37,062 nt of DNA, taken from the NCBI GenBank assembly GCA_900318105.1, contig ONJG01000015.1:1-37062 (forward strand), read 5' to 3'. The notes under the pieces are model-generated. The model had not been told where the DNA came from, ran no database searches, and was given only the letters and a program-made list of their open reading frames with translations. This stretch comes from an uncultured Eubacteriales bacterium (GTDB lineage Bacteria; Bacillota; Clostridia; Peptostreptococcales; Anaerovoracaceae). Of this stretch, positions 1 through 9,154 are shown one piece after another; the stretch's first letter is position 1, and each line of letters opens with the position of its first letter. A program made the position numbers and the translations under genes.

Positions 1-25
1 GATACGCAATAGTGAATACAGCTAC

Positions 26-69
26 AAAAAAACAGCCGCAACACATGAATTATCATGATGTTACGGCTG
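26..69 (-). terminator. Intrinsic terminator after guaA
   Basis: Read on the minus strand just after the guaA stop, arms CAGCCGTAACATCATGA and TCATGTGTTGCGGCTG form a long, slightly imperfect stem around a short TAAT loop. A run of seven T follows. It fits the end of the guaB-guaA transcript. Confidence 0.85.
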
Positions 70-90
70 CATTTTGTCAATCGCTGTGGC

Positions 91-1062
91 CTACTCCCAC
101 TCTATCGTGGCTACGGGCTTGTCGGAGATGTCCCAGAGGACTCTGTTGACGCCCGGAACTGTCTCGATGATGCGGTCGCGAATTCTGGTGAGCATGTCCC
201 ATGGAAGTTCGACTGACTCAGCTGTCACTGCATCGACAGTGTTGATGGCTCTTATGACCACTGCCCAGCCCATATATCTCTTGTCATCTTTTACTCCGGT
301 GGATACGAAATCAGGGATTGCACAGAAGTACTGCCACGGAGTCGGATTCATCTTACCGATTTCCTCTCTTACGATGGCATCTGCTTCTCTTACTGCTTCA
401 AGTCTGTCCCTTGTGATGGCACCCACGCATCTGACGCCGAGTCCGGGTCCCGGGAACGGCTGCCTGTATACCATGCTGTCAGGAAGTCCAAGTGCAGATC
501 CTACGACTCTTACCTCATCTTTATACAGAAGCTTGACCGGCTCCACGAGTTCAAACTGGAGATCCTCCGGAAGTCCTCCCACGTTGTGGTGTGCCTTTAC
601 TCCGTCGGACTCGAGGATGTCCGGATAGATTGTGCCCTGTCCGAGGAATCCTATGCCATCGAGCTTGGCAGCCTCCTCTGCAAATACATCTATGAATTCT
701 TTGCCTATTATCTTTCTCTTGGTCTCAGGCTCAGCTACTCCTGCGAGTTTATCGAGGAATCTGTCGACAGCGTCAACGTAGATGAGATTTGCACCCATCT
801 CCTCTCTGAACACCTTGATTACCTGCTCCGGCTCACCTTTTCTCAGGAGCCCGTGGTTTACGTGCACACAGGTCAGCCTGTCTCCAATGGCTTTTATAAG
901 AAGTGCTGCAACAACAGACGAGTCCACGCCGCCCGAAAGTGCAAGGAGGACTTTTCCGTCTCCGACCTGCTCTTTGATGGCTGCGATCTGCTCTTCGATG
1001 AACTTGTCCGCGAGCTCTTTAGTAGTGATTCTCTGCATTGTTTCCGGTCTTACATCTGACAT
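91..1062 (-). CDS. guaA: GMP synthase, stand-alone ATP pyrophosphatase subunit
   Basis: This 323-residue protein matches the C-terminal two thirds of GMP synthase, which adenylates XMP and aminates it to GMP. The PP-loop SGGVDSS lies at residues 43-49, and the family-typical segment RQPFPGPGLGVR and the C-terminal end in IEWE are present, so ATP-PPase and dimerisation domains look complete. The N-terminal glutamine amidotransferase domain of the usual ~510-residue bacterial enzyme is absent. The sequence begins cleanly upstream of the PP-loop and guaB lies 47 bp upstream, so this looks like a genuine two-subunit (archaeal-style) arrangement and not a truncation. A partner amidotransferase is not in the window; alternatively the enzyme uses free ammonia. 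It follows guaB in one operon and ends at a strong terminator. Confidence 0.93.
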   Translation of the reverse strand: MSDVRPETMQRITTKELADKFIEEQIAAIKEQVGDGKVLLALSGGVDSSVVAALLIKAIGDRLTCVHVNHGLLRKGEPEQVIKVFREEMGANLIYVDAVDRFLDKLAGVAEPETKRKIIGKEFIDVFAEEAAKLDGIGFLGQGTIYPDILESDGVKAHHNVGGLPEDLQFELVEPVKLLYKDEVRVVGSALGLPDSMVYRQPFPGPGLGVRCVGAITRDRLEAVREADAIVREEIGKMNPTPWQYFCAIPDFVSTGVKDDKRYMGWAVVIRAINTVDAVTAESVELPWDMLTRIRDRIIETVPGVNRVLWDISDKPVATIEWE

Positions 1063-1109
1063 TTTCTCTTCTCCCTTTTCGTTATATGTAAATGATAATT
1101 ATAGACTCT

Positions 1110-2621
1110 TTATCTCTGCCCTGTTCCCGGGCTCACTTCCTTGAGTATTACATCGTGCGCTCCGCCCTCGACTATGCTGACTGCAGATACAAGAGTGAGC
1201 TTTGCATTCTTCTGGAAATCCGGAATACTAAGCGCTCCGCAGTTGCACATGGTGGATTTGACCTTTCCAAGGGACATCTGCACGTTGTCGTGGAGCGATC
1301 CGGCGTACGGTACATAAGAATCGACGCCTTCCTCGAACTTGAGCTTGCTGTCTCCGCCTAGGTCATATCTCTGCCAGTTCCTGGCTCTCGCCGAGCCCTC
1401 TCCCCAGTACTCTTTGACATAGTTGCCGTTTACCATGAGCTTGGCCGACGGTGATTCATCGAATCTGGCAAAGTACCTTCCGAGCATTATGAAGTCCGCG
1501 CCCATGGCCAGTGCAAGCGTCATGTGATAATCATATACTATGCCGCCGTCCGAGCATATCGGTATATACACTCCGGTTTCCTTAAAATATTCATCCCTGG
1601 CTTTGGCGACATCTATGACTGCCGATGCCTGGCCGCGGCCTATGCCCTTTTGCTCTCTTGTGATGCAGATAGAGCCTCCGCCTATTCCTATCTTTACAAA
1701 GTCCGCGCCGCAGTCCGCAAGAAACCTGAAGCCATCAGCGTCCACTACGTTGCCTGCTCCGACTTTTACATTGTCTCCGTACTTGTCCCTGATCCATTTG
1801 ATGGTAGCAGCCTGCCACTCGGAGTAACCCTCAGAGGAGTCTATAACGAGTATGTCTGCGCCGGCATCCAGCAGTGCAGGCACCCTCTCTTCGTAGTCTC
1901 TTGTGTTGATGCCAGCTCCGACTATATATCTCTTGTTTTCATCAAGCAGCTCATTGGGATTCTCCTTGTGTGAGTCATAATCCTTTCTGAACACAAACGA
2001 AGTGAGCCTGCCTTTTTTGTCTATGATCGGGAGCTGGTTAACTTTGTTATCCCATATGATATCGTTGGCCTCGGAAAGTGTTATTCCTTCCTGGCCCCAT
2101 ACCATCTTATCGAAAGGTGTCATAAATTCTTTGACCTTGGTTTGCGGATCCATCCTCGAGACTCTGTAGTCCTTGCTGGTGACGATTCCGAGGAGTTTTC
2201 CGTCCGCTGTTCCGTCCTCCGTGATGGCTATAGTCGAATGTCCTTTTTCTTTCTTAAGATCCAGCACATCCTGAAGCGTCGCATCAGGCCTCAGATTTGA
2301 ATCACTCGGTACAAATCCGGCTTTATAACTCTTGGCTCTTTTAACCATCTCCGCCTGGCTCTCCACCGGCTGAGATCCGAATATAAATGAAATGCCGCCC
2401 TCCTTCGCCAGCGCAACAGCCATATTGTCATCTGACACGGCCTGCATTACGGCGGAAGTGAGCGGTATATTCATATACAGTGCAGACTCCTCACCCTTTT
2501 TAAACTTTACGACCGGTGTGCGCAGTGACACGTTGTCCGGACGTGCTTCCATTCCGGAGTAGCCCGGGATGAGGAGATATTCATTAAATGTTCTTGATGG
2601 TTCTTTTAATACTGTGGCCAT
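1110..2621 (-). CDS. guaB: IMP dehydrogenase with CBS domains
   Basis: Oxidises IMP to XMP with NAD, the committed step to GMP. At 503 residues it has the family layout: a TIM barrel interrupted by a CBS pair at about residues 100-215. The catalytic loop [11 protein letters not shown] places the nucleophilic cysteine at residue 319, and the barrel Asp is at 261 in VIDSSEG. The flap Arg-Tyr dyad is seen in NWQRYDLGG. The loop sequence GGGSIC...KGIGRGQ differs from the GPGSICTTR form of Bacillus or E. coli GuaB and belongs to a variant that I associate, from memory, with Clostridia. The ATG is preceded by AAGGGG. It lies 33 bp after the GDPD-like gene and 47 bp before guaA, so all three may be co-transcribed. 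Confidence 0.95.
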   Translation of the reverse strand: MATVLKEPSRTFNEYLLIPGYSGMEARPDNVSLRTPVVKFKKGEESALYMNIPLTSAVMQAVSDDNMAVALAKEGGISFIFGSQPVESQAEMVKRAKSYKAGFVPSDSNLRPDATLQDVLDLKKEKGHSTIAITEDGTADGKLLGIVTSKDYRVSRMDPQTKVKEFMTPFDKMVWGQEGITLSEANDIIWDNKVNQLPIIDKKGRLTSFVFRKDYDSHKENPNELLDENKRYIVGAGINTRDYEERVPALLDAGADILVIDSSEGYSEWQAATIKWIRDKYGDNVKVGAGNVVDADGFRFLADCGADFVKIGIGGGSICITREQKGIGRGQASAVIDVAKARDEYFKETGVYIPICSDGGIVYDYHMTLALAMGADFIMLGRYFARFDESPSAKLMVNGNYVKEYWGEGSARARNWQRYDLGGDSKLKFEEGVDSYVPYAGSLHDNVQMSLGKVKSTMCNCGALSIPDFQKNAKLTLVSAVSIVEGGAHDVILKEVSPGTGQR

Positions 2622-2654
2622 TATTACCCCTTATACACTGAACTATTGAATTAA

Positions 2655-3587
2655 CTATTCCTTTTCAATTCCCGCTGCCAGAGCAGCTTCATCGGTATAG
2701 TAGAAATCTGCCCCGATTTCATTGGCAGTATTTATCTCCTCTTCGGAGTTGAGGATCCACGCACCGAACTTTTTATTCCTGTCGTGCGCTTCCTTGCAAT
2801 AATCGGCACTCATCATCTCCTTGCTTACTGATACTGAATCAATAAACTCATGAATCATGGCCTCTCCCCACTCTTCCTCGCTGCTGCATATGAAGATTTT
2901 CGGGATATCCGGAAGCTCGTTGTCGAGTGACCTGAGCCCATTGAAATACCTGCTGGATATACTCACCACATCTGCGCAGTCTTTCTTGTCTATAAGTTCT
3001 TTCAGCGCCATGAGATTGCGTTCGCTGGTATACTTCAGCTCGATATCGTAGTGAATGTCTTTGCCGTATTTATCTATAACATCGCTCAGTTTCAGCACCT
3101 TGGCGCCGGATCTGGTCTCAAGATTATTGATCTGGCCGTCTGTCATGCCCGAAAAATAACCGCCATATCCTGTAAGCTCCTGAGCATAATCATCATCCGA
3201 AACATACAGAGTGCCGTCCTGCGATACCACGAACGGGACTGCAATAACTCCTGCTCCTGCCTCTACCGCACTGTCGTACGCTGCAAGGGAGTACTTTGCG
3301 TCACCGGAAGCTCCGCTGTAAGCATAAATGCTGTCGGACTTTTTCGCAGCTTCGGCTTCCGCCTCTGCTGCCGCAGCTGCTTCGGCCTCCTGCTGTGCGG
3401 CTGCCTCGGCCTCTGCCTGAGCTTCTGCCTCTGCGGCTCTTCTGTCCTCCGCTACTTTTCCTGCAAGTTTGACAGCATACATGCCCGCCAGAATGCTGAG
3501 AAGCAGCAAGGCAGCTATGATTATGATTTTTTTCTTTTGTTCTTTTCTTTTCCTTCTCATGATTTTCCACAGTACCTTTTCAGACAA
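2655..3587 (-). CDS. Membrane-anchored GDPD-fold protein lacking catalytic residues
   Basis: A basic N-terminus and a transmembrane helix (about residues 21-40) are followed by an Ala/Glu/Gln-rich, probably coiled-coil segment (about 45-82) and a C-terminal domain (about 88-305). That domain follows the glycerophosphodiester phosphodiesterase pattern: YSGASG where HRGAS is expected, IAVPF for IELDV, SDDD for HDD, then DIELK, ISSRYFNGL and GAWILNSEEE...GADFYYTD. The fold signals remain, but both catalytic histidines and the first metal-binding acids are gone, so hydrolysis seems unlikely. It is probably an extracytoplasmic binding or structural protein. Start: the longest frame uses TTG at 3587; an ATG at 3558-3560 (residue 10) is equally possible and neither has a strong ribosome site. 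guaB follows 33 bp downstream. Confidence 0.75.
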   Translation of the reverse strand: MSEKVLWKIMRRKRKEQKKKIIIIAALLLLSILAGMYAVKLAGKVAEDRRAAEAEAQAEAEAAAQQEAEAAAAAEAEAEAAKKSDSIYAYSGASGDAKYSLAAYDSAVEAGAGVIAVPFVVSQDGTLYVSDDDYAQELTGYGGYFSGMTDGQINNLETRSGAKVLKLSDVIDKYGKDIHYDIELKYTSERNLMALKELIDKKDCADVVSISSRYFNGLRSLDNELPDIPKIFICSSEEEWGEAMIHEFIDSVSVSKEMMSADYCKEAHDRNKKFGAWILNSEEEINTANEIGADFYYTDEAALAAGIEKE

Positions 3588-3629
3588 ACAGTTCCATATG
3601 CTTAATCATAACACGTTAAGCTATTTCAT

Positions 3630-3658
3630 AAAATATAAAATGATTCCCGCATGTACAA
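3630..3658 (-). promoter_or_regulatory. Possible promoter of the GDPD-like gene
   Basis: On the minus strand TTGTAC is followed after 17 bp by TATTTT, about 45 bp before the GDPD-like start. It overlaps the first, degenerate unit of the hairpin array. The -10 match is weak, so this is a tentative call. Confidence 0.3.
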
Positions 3659-3933
3659 AACCTGAAAAATGGAATCATTTTTCTGCAGACCGGGCATGAA
3701 AAAGTGATTCCCATTCGATATATTTTTTTAAATGGAATCACTTTCCATAAGATCAAGCACATAAAAGTGATTCCCATTTGATTTATTTTTTAAAATGGAA
3801 TCACTTTCCATAAGATCAAGCACATAAAAGTGATTCCCATTCGATATATTTATTTTAATGGAATCACTTTCCATAAGATCTAGCACATAAAAGTGATTCC
3901 CTGAATAAGGAATACTCTTTCAGGGAATCACTA
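3637..3933. repeat. Tandem 63-bp hairpin repeats (five units)
   Basis: Five units start near 3637, 3701, 3764, 3827 and 3890 with a period of 63-64 bp. Each of the three central units holds arm AAAGTGATTCCCATT, an AT-rich loop, arm AATGGAATCACTTT, then the conserved linker CCATAAGATCAAGCACAT. The arms pair over 14 bp with one bulged C. The first unit is diverged, but AAATGATTCC pairs with GGAATCATTT, so a G-to-A change is matched by C-to-T in the partner arm. The last unit has a different inner arm and forms a perfect 14-bp stem. No gene is seen in this 376-bp gap between groEL and the GDPD-like gene. Confidence 0.9.
3889..3932 (-). terminator. groEL: Probable groEL terminator (last repeat unit)
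   Basis: Arms AGTGATTCCCTGAA and TTCAGGGAATCACT form a perfect 14-bp stem with a 13-nt loop, 31 bp after the groEL stop. Read on the minus strand the stem runs into only four T, so termination is plausible but not textbook. Confidence 0.6.
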
Positions 3934-3963
3934 ATTTGTTAAATTGTTTTACCGAAGGGAACC

Positions 3964-5598
<1,635 letters not shown>

Positions 5599-5617
5599 TT
5601 ATATGTACACCCGCATC

Positions 5618-5899
5618 CTATTTTTCGATGGTTGCGAGAATATCTTTCTGATTGATGATGGTATATTCAGTACCCTTGTACTTGAGCTCAGATCCGCCGT
5701 ACTTGCTGAACACAACGATGTCTCCTACCTTGAGCTCCATAGGCTCATCCTTGGTTCCGGGACCTACTGCCAGAACCTCAGCCTGCTGTGGTTTTTCCTT
5801 TGCGCTGCCGGAAAGCAGCAGTCCGGCCTCGGTCTTTTCCTCGGCTTCCATCTTCTTTATTACTACTCTTGCTCCGAGTGGTTTAATTCCGATACTCAT
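5618..5899 (-). CDS. groES: Co-chaperonin GroES (10 kDa)
   Basis: GroES is the heptameric lid of the GroEL chamber. The 93-residue product starts MSIGIKPLGARVVIKK, includes the mobile-loop region EAEEKTEAGLLLSGSAKE and ends ILATIEK, all typical. The frame is open 12 codons further upstream, but the ATG at 5897-5899 is chosen because GGAGG stands eight bases before it and because the family begins here. The upstream region carries a near-consensus sigma-A promoter and a CIRCE operator, so expression should rise on heat or unfolded-protein stress through HrcA, which is not in this window. Confidence 0.98.
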   Translation of the reverse strand: MSIGIKPLGARVVIKKMEAEEKTEAGLLLSGSAKEKPQQAEVLAVGPGTKDEPMELKVGDIVVFSKYGGSELKYKGTEYTIINQKDILATIEK

Positions 5900-5928
5900 A
5901 TTATGCCTCCGTTTTCTGATTGTATTTG

Positions 5929-5955
5929 TTAGCACTCTTTATGTCCGAGTGCCAA
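5929..5955 (-). promoter_or_regulatory. CIRCE element (HrcA operator)
   Basis: The inverted repeat TTAGCACTC, nine bases, GAGTGCCAA lies between the -10 box and the groES ribosome site. It differs from the consensus TTAGCACTC-N9-GAGTGCTAA at a single base. HrcA binding here represses groESL without stress. Confidence 0.95.
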
Positions 5956-5968
5956 ATCACCAAAACCT

Positions 5969-5997
5969 ATTGTACTCGCACCTCCGGATGTTGTCAA
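5969..5997 (-). promoter_or_regulatory. Sigma-A promoter of groES-groEL
   Basis: On the minus strand TTGACA (5992-5997) and TACAAT (5969-5974) are separated by exactly 17 bp. The start of transcription would fall at the upstream edge of the CIRCE element, the usual arrangement. Confidence 0.88.
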
Positions 5998-6038
5998 CAC
6001 CTTGAATATAAAGAAATCGACACATTAAAACATGTTTA

Positions 6039-6869
6039 CTACAGCCCTTTATCCCTGTAGTAGTAGAAAAGATACTGCTGGGCATATCCGGCGTATTTGC
6101 CGAACTTATCCTTTGCAGTTTTATACATGAGCTGAGTGTCCTTCTCATCTATTTCATACATATCAGACATTATGTGCCTGACCCAGGTGTCTATGGGAAA
6201 CGCCTCCACATCGCGGAGACCGAAGAGCATGATGCAGTTGGCAACCTTGGGGCCTATGCCATGCATCTTAAGCAGGTCTTCCCTGCATGACGGTTTCCCT
6301 CCTTCCAGATAAGCGCGTGCTGTTTCCTTTATATACGGGGCTCTGTACCCGAGCTTTAAATCCGCAAGGTCGGACAGCTCTGCCTCCGCCAGGGCCTCTG
6401 CCGTCGGAAATGCATACATTGCTTTGCCGTCCCCGTCTCCTGCCTGCTCCCCGTATCGCTCGCACAGGGACTCTATGTTTTTCCTGATGCGCGGGATGTT
6501 GTTGTTCTGCGAAATTATAAAGGAAATAATAGTCTCAAAGAGATCCTGGTTCAGTATCCTGATTCCGTATCCGTATTCTGCAGCGTCCCTGATGGCGGGC
6601 TCATTTGTGACAAGCGTCCGCTTTATCTCTCCGTAGTCGGTGCCGAGATCGAAATAATCGTGCCAGAATTCCTCAGAACCGCCGCTTGCTTCTATCGTAA
6701 GCCTGCCCTCTTCATAGCTGACCCTTGCGGCATGATTTCCGGCAAATCCGGTATATACATCCCCGGACTGATCCTCCGGAACCCACCTGAAAACCTGCCC
6801 ACATTCGAATATGTGGACAGGTCTGAAATCCTTTACATCATCAAATACTATCTTTTCTTTATAAACCAT
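6039..6869 (-). CDS. OGG1-type 8-oxoguanine DNA glycosylase/AP lyase
   Basis: Removes oxidised guanine from DNA and can nick the abasic site. The 276 residues hold an OGG N-terminal domain (about 1-105, with FECGQVFRW, the segment that contacts the lesion pocket in OGG1) and an HhH-GPD domain (about 110-270). The helix-hairpin-helix LLKMHGIGPKVANCI carries the expected catalytic Lys208, and the Asp227 of FPIDTWVRHIM matches the family's catalytic Asp. QNNNIPRIRKNI is the conserved helix seen in this family. No iron-sulfur cluster cysteines are seen. Length fits bacterial OGG1-like enzymes, which are less common than MutM. It starts 3 bp after the stop of the P-loop/Asp23 gene, so the two form an operon. 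Confidence 0.88.
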   Translation of the reverse strand: MVYKEKIVFDDVKDFRPVHIFECGQVFRWVPEDQSGDVYTGFAGNHAARVSYEEGRLTIEASGGSEEFWHDYFDLGTDYGEIKRTLVTNEPAIRDAAEYGYGIRILNQDLFETIISFIISQNNNIPRIRKNIESLCERYGEQAGDGDGKAMYAFPTAEALAEAELSDLADLKLGYRAPYIKETARAYLEGGKPSCREDLLKMHGIGPKVANCIMLFGLRDVEAFPIDTWVRHIMSDMYEIDEKDTQLMYKTAKDKFGKYAGYAQQYLFYYYRDKGL

Positions 6870-6872
6870 GTG

Positions 6873-7760
6873 TTATTGTCCGTGCAGCTTGCGCGAGATC
6901 AGTTCTTTGTGATTATCGGCTATATCGCTTATTCTGACATTGACGCTGTCTATTGTAAATGCCGTCATGGTAGATAACGTTTCATGAACATCCCTCTGAA
7001 ATGCCATACAGCTGTCTATCGCAGCAGGATCCTTGAGCACCCTGACATCTATCGTTACGGACATATTGAGCTGACGTCCGTTGCTCATGCGGTCCACCAC
7101 CATGAGGCTTCCTTTATACTTTGAAGCCGTGATATTGATTATGTCTCTTATCACCTGCTCGCTTATCTCAAAAGTTCCCGAATAGCTGAATGTCGGCCTG
7201 ACAACCGTCCTGTCATCGGAGGGTCCTGAGTCCTTTGGTCTCTCGGGATGTGTGTTGTCCAGGGCAGTTCCGAGCGCCTTGTCCCTGAAGAGTTTAAGAG
7301 GATTCATGAAATATCCCGCAAAGTCCCGCCTGAGCTGTCCGAGCGGCGCCGGTATTACATGCTCTCCCTCGTCAATCCTGTAGTGAGCAGCGAGCTTTCT
7401 TTCCTCGTCCGTGCTCACATCCTCAATGTATATCCTCTCCTCGGGTCTGCTGATACCGAGCTGGTCCGCGATGATATCCGTCATGCGGTCCGACGTGCCT
7501 ATTATCATGATGACGTTCGGCCGGCAATCCTCTATGGCTGCAATAACGGCATCTCTCTGTTCCTCCACGTTGAAAAGCGCCGCTCTCATTGCTGCTGCCT
7601 TGGTCGCGCATTTTTTGGCAGAAGTGCCTGCGACAATCTGACCTTTGTATATGAGGAGGCCGTCATCAATAATGGCATCAAAACCTCTTCTCTGTGCCAG
7701 AGCCGTGGCCTGATAGCTCTTTCCCGTGCCGCTTTTTCCCGTAAAAGATACTGTTTTCAT
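6873..7760 (-). CDS. P-loop NTPase fused to an Asp23/Gls24-like domain
   Basis: The first ~180 residues look like a small P-loop kinase/ATPase domain: MKTVSFTGKSGTGKS has a Walker A at residues 8-15, then beta strands ending VIMIIGTS and a helical region. A short polar linker (about 168-190) leads to residues 191-280, which follow the pattern of Asp23/Gls24 (DUF322) proteins: FEISEQVIRDIINITASKYKG, a strand-rich middle NMSVTIDVRVL and the closing VNVRISDI. Asp23 proteins are linked to the cell envelope or alkaline stress in Gram-positives. The function of the fusion is not known to me. The ATG is preceded by a weak GGAT. It lies upstream of, and almost touches, the OGG1-like glycosylase, and is divergent from the ferredoxin gene. 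I am sure of the P-loop and less so of the Asp23 assignment. Confidence 0.7.
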   Translation of the reverse strand: MKTVSFTGKSGTGKSYQATALAQRRGFDAIIDDGLLIYKGQIVAGTSAKKCATKAAAMRAALFNVEEQRDAVIAAIEDCRPNVIMIIGTSDRMTDIIADQLGISRPEERIYIEDVSTDEERKLAAHYRIDEGEHVIPAPLGQLRRDFAGYFMNPLKLFRDKALGTALDNTHPERPKDSGPSDDRTVVRPTFSYSGTFEISEQVIRDIINITASKYKGSLMVVDRMSNGRQLNMSVTIDVRVLKDPAAIDSCMAFQRDVHETLSTMTAFTIDSVNVRISDIADNHKELISRKLHGQ

Positions 7761-7839
7761 TGTATATCCGTAATCTAATTCCTACCTCTAACCTATGAAT
7801 TTACATGGGTTTGCTAATTTTTAATTTTGTTTTTTTGTG

Positions 7840-7868
7840 TTTACAAATCAAAAATGCGGTGCTATACT
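7840..7868 (+). promoter_or_regulatory. Promoter of the ferredoxin gene
   Basis: TTTACA (7840-7845) and TATACT (7863-7868) are 17 bp apart, about 40 bp before the ferredoxin start. A T-rich tract (7811-7841) lies directly upstream and may act as an UP-like element. Confidence 0.75.
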
Positions 7869-7907
7869 TCGCTTGTAGATATTATATCGCAAGAAGGAGG
7901 TAATACT

Positions 7908-8075
7908 ATGGCTTATAAGATTTCTGACGATTGCATCGCTTGTGGCGTTTGTGCAGAGGGCTGCCCTGTTGAGGCTATCTCCGAGGGTACACCTTATGTA
8001 ATCGACGCAGATGCTTGCATCGACTGCGGTGCTTGTGCAGCTAACTGCCCTGTAGGCGCACCTGCTGAGGCATAA
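7908..8075 (+). CDS. 2[4Fe-4S] clostridial-type ferredoxin
   Basis: A 55-residue electron carrier for low-potential cytosolic reactions such as those of pyruvate:ferredoxin oxidoreductase, hydrogenase or Rnf. It has two CxxCxxCxxxCP motifs, with cysteines at residues 9, 12, 15, 19 and 37, 40, 43, 47, the classical arrangement for two clusters in a pseudo-symmetric fold. The start MAYKISDDC is set by an ideal AAGGAGG seven bases upstream; the frame stays open further upstream but nothing supports a longer protein. It stands alone on the plus strand between two minus-strand operons, with its own promoter and terminator, as expected for a strongly expressed housekeeping ferredoxin. Confidence 0.97.
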   Translation: MAYKISDDCIACGVCAEGCPVEAISEGTPYVIDADACIDCGACAANCPVGAPAEA

Positions 8076-8100
8076 TCGAACTGCAATAATGCGTTATCTA

Positions 8101-8130
8101 AAATCCCGTAGCCTGGCTACGGGATTTTTG
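8101..8130 (+). terminator. Intrinsic terminator after ferredoxin, likely bidirectional
   Basis: AAATCCCGTAGC and GCTACGGGATTT form a 12-bp stem around CTG, followed by T residues. It lies between the convergent ferredoxin and rex genes. Its A-rich left flank also gives a short T run on the minus strand, so it can serve both. Confidence 0.92.
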
Positions 8131-8146
8131 TTTGCCATATGCTTAA

Positions 8147-8791
8147 TTACGCTCCGTGCTCCCCAGCCTTGCTCTTTATCATGAACGACAGAGCATGCAG
8201 GCTGTCCGAAAGATGGACTGACTCCAGGGCGACACTGTCAGGTACGTCGAGATCTATGGGTGCAAAGTTCCAGATTCCTTTCACTCCTCCCTCTACGAGT
8301 CTGTCAGCCACCTCCTGAGCGTTTTCTCTGTTTACACAGATAACGCCTATATCTATCTTTTCGTTTCTGACATACTCCTCGAGATTTGCCACATCCATAA
8401 CCTCGACATCATTTATGACGTTGCCGATTATCTTTGGATTGACATCAAACAGGCCCATAATGTTGAATCCTATTTTGTAGTAGTATGTGTAGTTTGTAAT
8501 GGCCTGTCCGAGATTACCTACACCGATAACCACTGTCTTATATTCCCTGTCGAGACCCAGTATGTGGTTAATTTCCTTATATAGATTATCTACTTCGTAT
8601 CCGTATCCCTGCTGTCCGAACTCGCCGAAAGTGTTCAGATCCTGTCTGATCTGTGACGCTGTATACCCTATGAGTTCAGAAAGCTCACCCGATGATATTT
8701 TCTTTATACCCTTTGTCTGCAGGTATCCAAGGTATCTTCTGTATCTGGGAAGTCTGCGGATTATTGCATTTGAAACTTTGTGACGATGCAT
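8147..8791 (-). CDS. rex: Redox-sensing transcriptional repressor Rex
   Basis: Rex senses the NADH/NAD ratio and represses fermentation genes until NADH rises. The 214 residues have the N-terminal winged helix (about 5-75; RRLPRYRRYLGYL and TASQIRQDLNTFGEFGQQGYGY are family hallmarks) and a Rossmann domain beginning VVIGVGNLGQAI, with the dinucleotide Gly pattern at 90-95. The C-terminal swapped helix is present (SLHALSFMI). The ATG has GAGG upstream. It is the second gene after acpP, 9 bp away, so it shares the acpP promoter. I did not find a convincing Rex operator in the window. Confidence 0.97.
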   Translation of the reverse strand: MHRHKVSNAIIRRLPRYRRYLGYLQTKGIKKISSGELSELIGYTASQIRQDLNTFGEFGQQGYGYEVDNLYKEINHILGLDREYKTVVIGVGNLGQAITNYTYYYKIGFNIMGLFDVNPKIIGNVINDVEVMDVANLEEYVRNEKIDIGVICVNRENAQEVADRLVEGGVKGIWNFAPIDLDVPDSVALESVHLSDSLHALSFMIKSKAGEHGA

Positions 8792-8800
8792 GCCGGACCT

Positions 8801-9028
8801 CTATTTGTTTTCTTCGACGTATTTTACGATATCTCCTACCTTTGTGAAGTTCTCGGCCACATCATCCGGGATCTCAATTCCGTACTCATCCTCAACTCCG
8901 AGAATAATTTCAACAGCATCGAGTGAATCTGCCTCGAGGTCCTTCATGAAATCTGTTTCTTCGTTAATGAGTGATGGATCCACATCCAGTTGCTCTACGA
9001 TTAAGTCTCTGATTTTTTCAAATACCAT
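8801..9028 (-). CDS. acpP: Acyl carrier protein
   Basis: Carries growing acyl chains on a phosphopantetheine arm in fatty acid synthesis. The 75-residue acidic protein has the DSL motif with the modified serine at residue 35 (EADSLDAVEIILGVEDEYGI), and four predicted helices of standard length. AGGAG precedes the ATG. It heads an acpP-rex operon with a near-ideal promoter. No other fatty acid synthesis gene is nearby, which is unlike the common fabD-fabG-acpP-fabF order; it could therefore be a separate ACP copy, but the sequence itself looks like standard AcpP. Confidence 0.95.
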   Translation of the reverse strand: MVFEKIRDLIVEQLDVDPSLINEETDFMKDLEADSLDAVEIILGVEDEYGIEIPDDVAENFTKVGDIVKYVEENK

Positions 9029-9070
9029 TTTTTTCTCCTTAGTTCAATACTCTTATTTGTTACCCAATTT

Positions 9071-9099
9071 ATTATAAATGCATATATCTGCAGTTTCAA
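9071..9099 (-). promoter_or_regulatory. Sigma-A promoter of acpP-rex
   Basis: On the minus strand TTGAAA (9094-9099), 17 bp, then TATAAT (9071-9076). The transcript would have a leader of about 35 nt before the acpP start. Confidence 0.85.
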
Positions 9100-9154
9100 T
9101 AATTTTTCGTAGAATTTTTCACAATCCGTTTGTTTGCAGCATTTCCGCGGTTTT

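Noticed and set aside
1524..1973. 149-residue plus-strand frame opposite guaB
   Set aside because: Low-quality antisense translation with no recognisable domain, fully inside guaB.
3301..3570. Arg/Ser-rich 89-residue frame
   Set aside because: It is an alternate frame of the Ala/Glu-rich segment of the GDPD-like gene, with no ribosome site or domain.
3637..3933. CRISPR array
   Set aside because: The period is constant and the linkers between hairpins are repeated, not unique spacers; no cas genes are near.
5900..5935. Longer GroES start
   Set aside because: The 12 extra codons would cover the ribosome site and part of the CIRCE element.
7831..7850. Rex operator before the ferredoxin gene
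   Set aside because: TTGTGTTTACAA is only a 12-bp palindrome and does not match the 18-bp TTGTnAA-N4-TTnACAA form.
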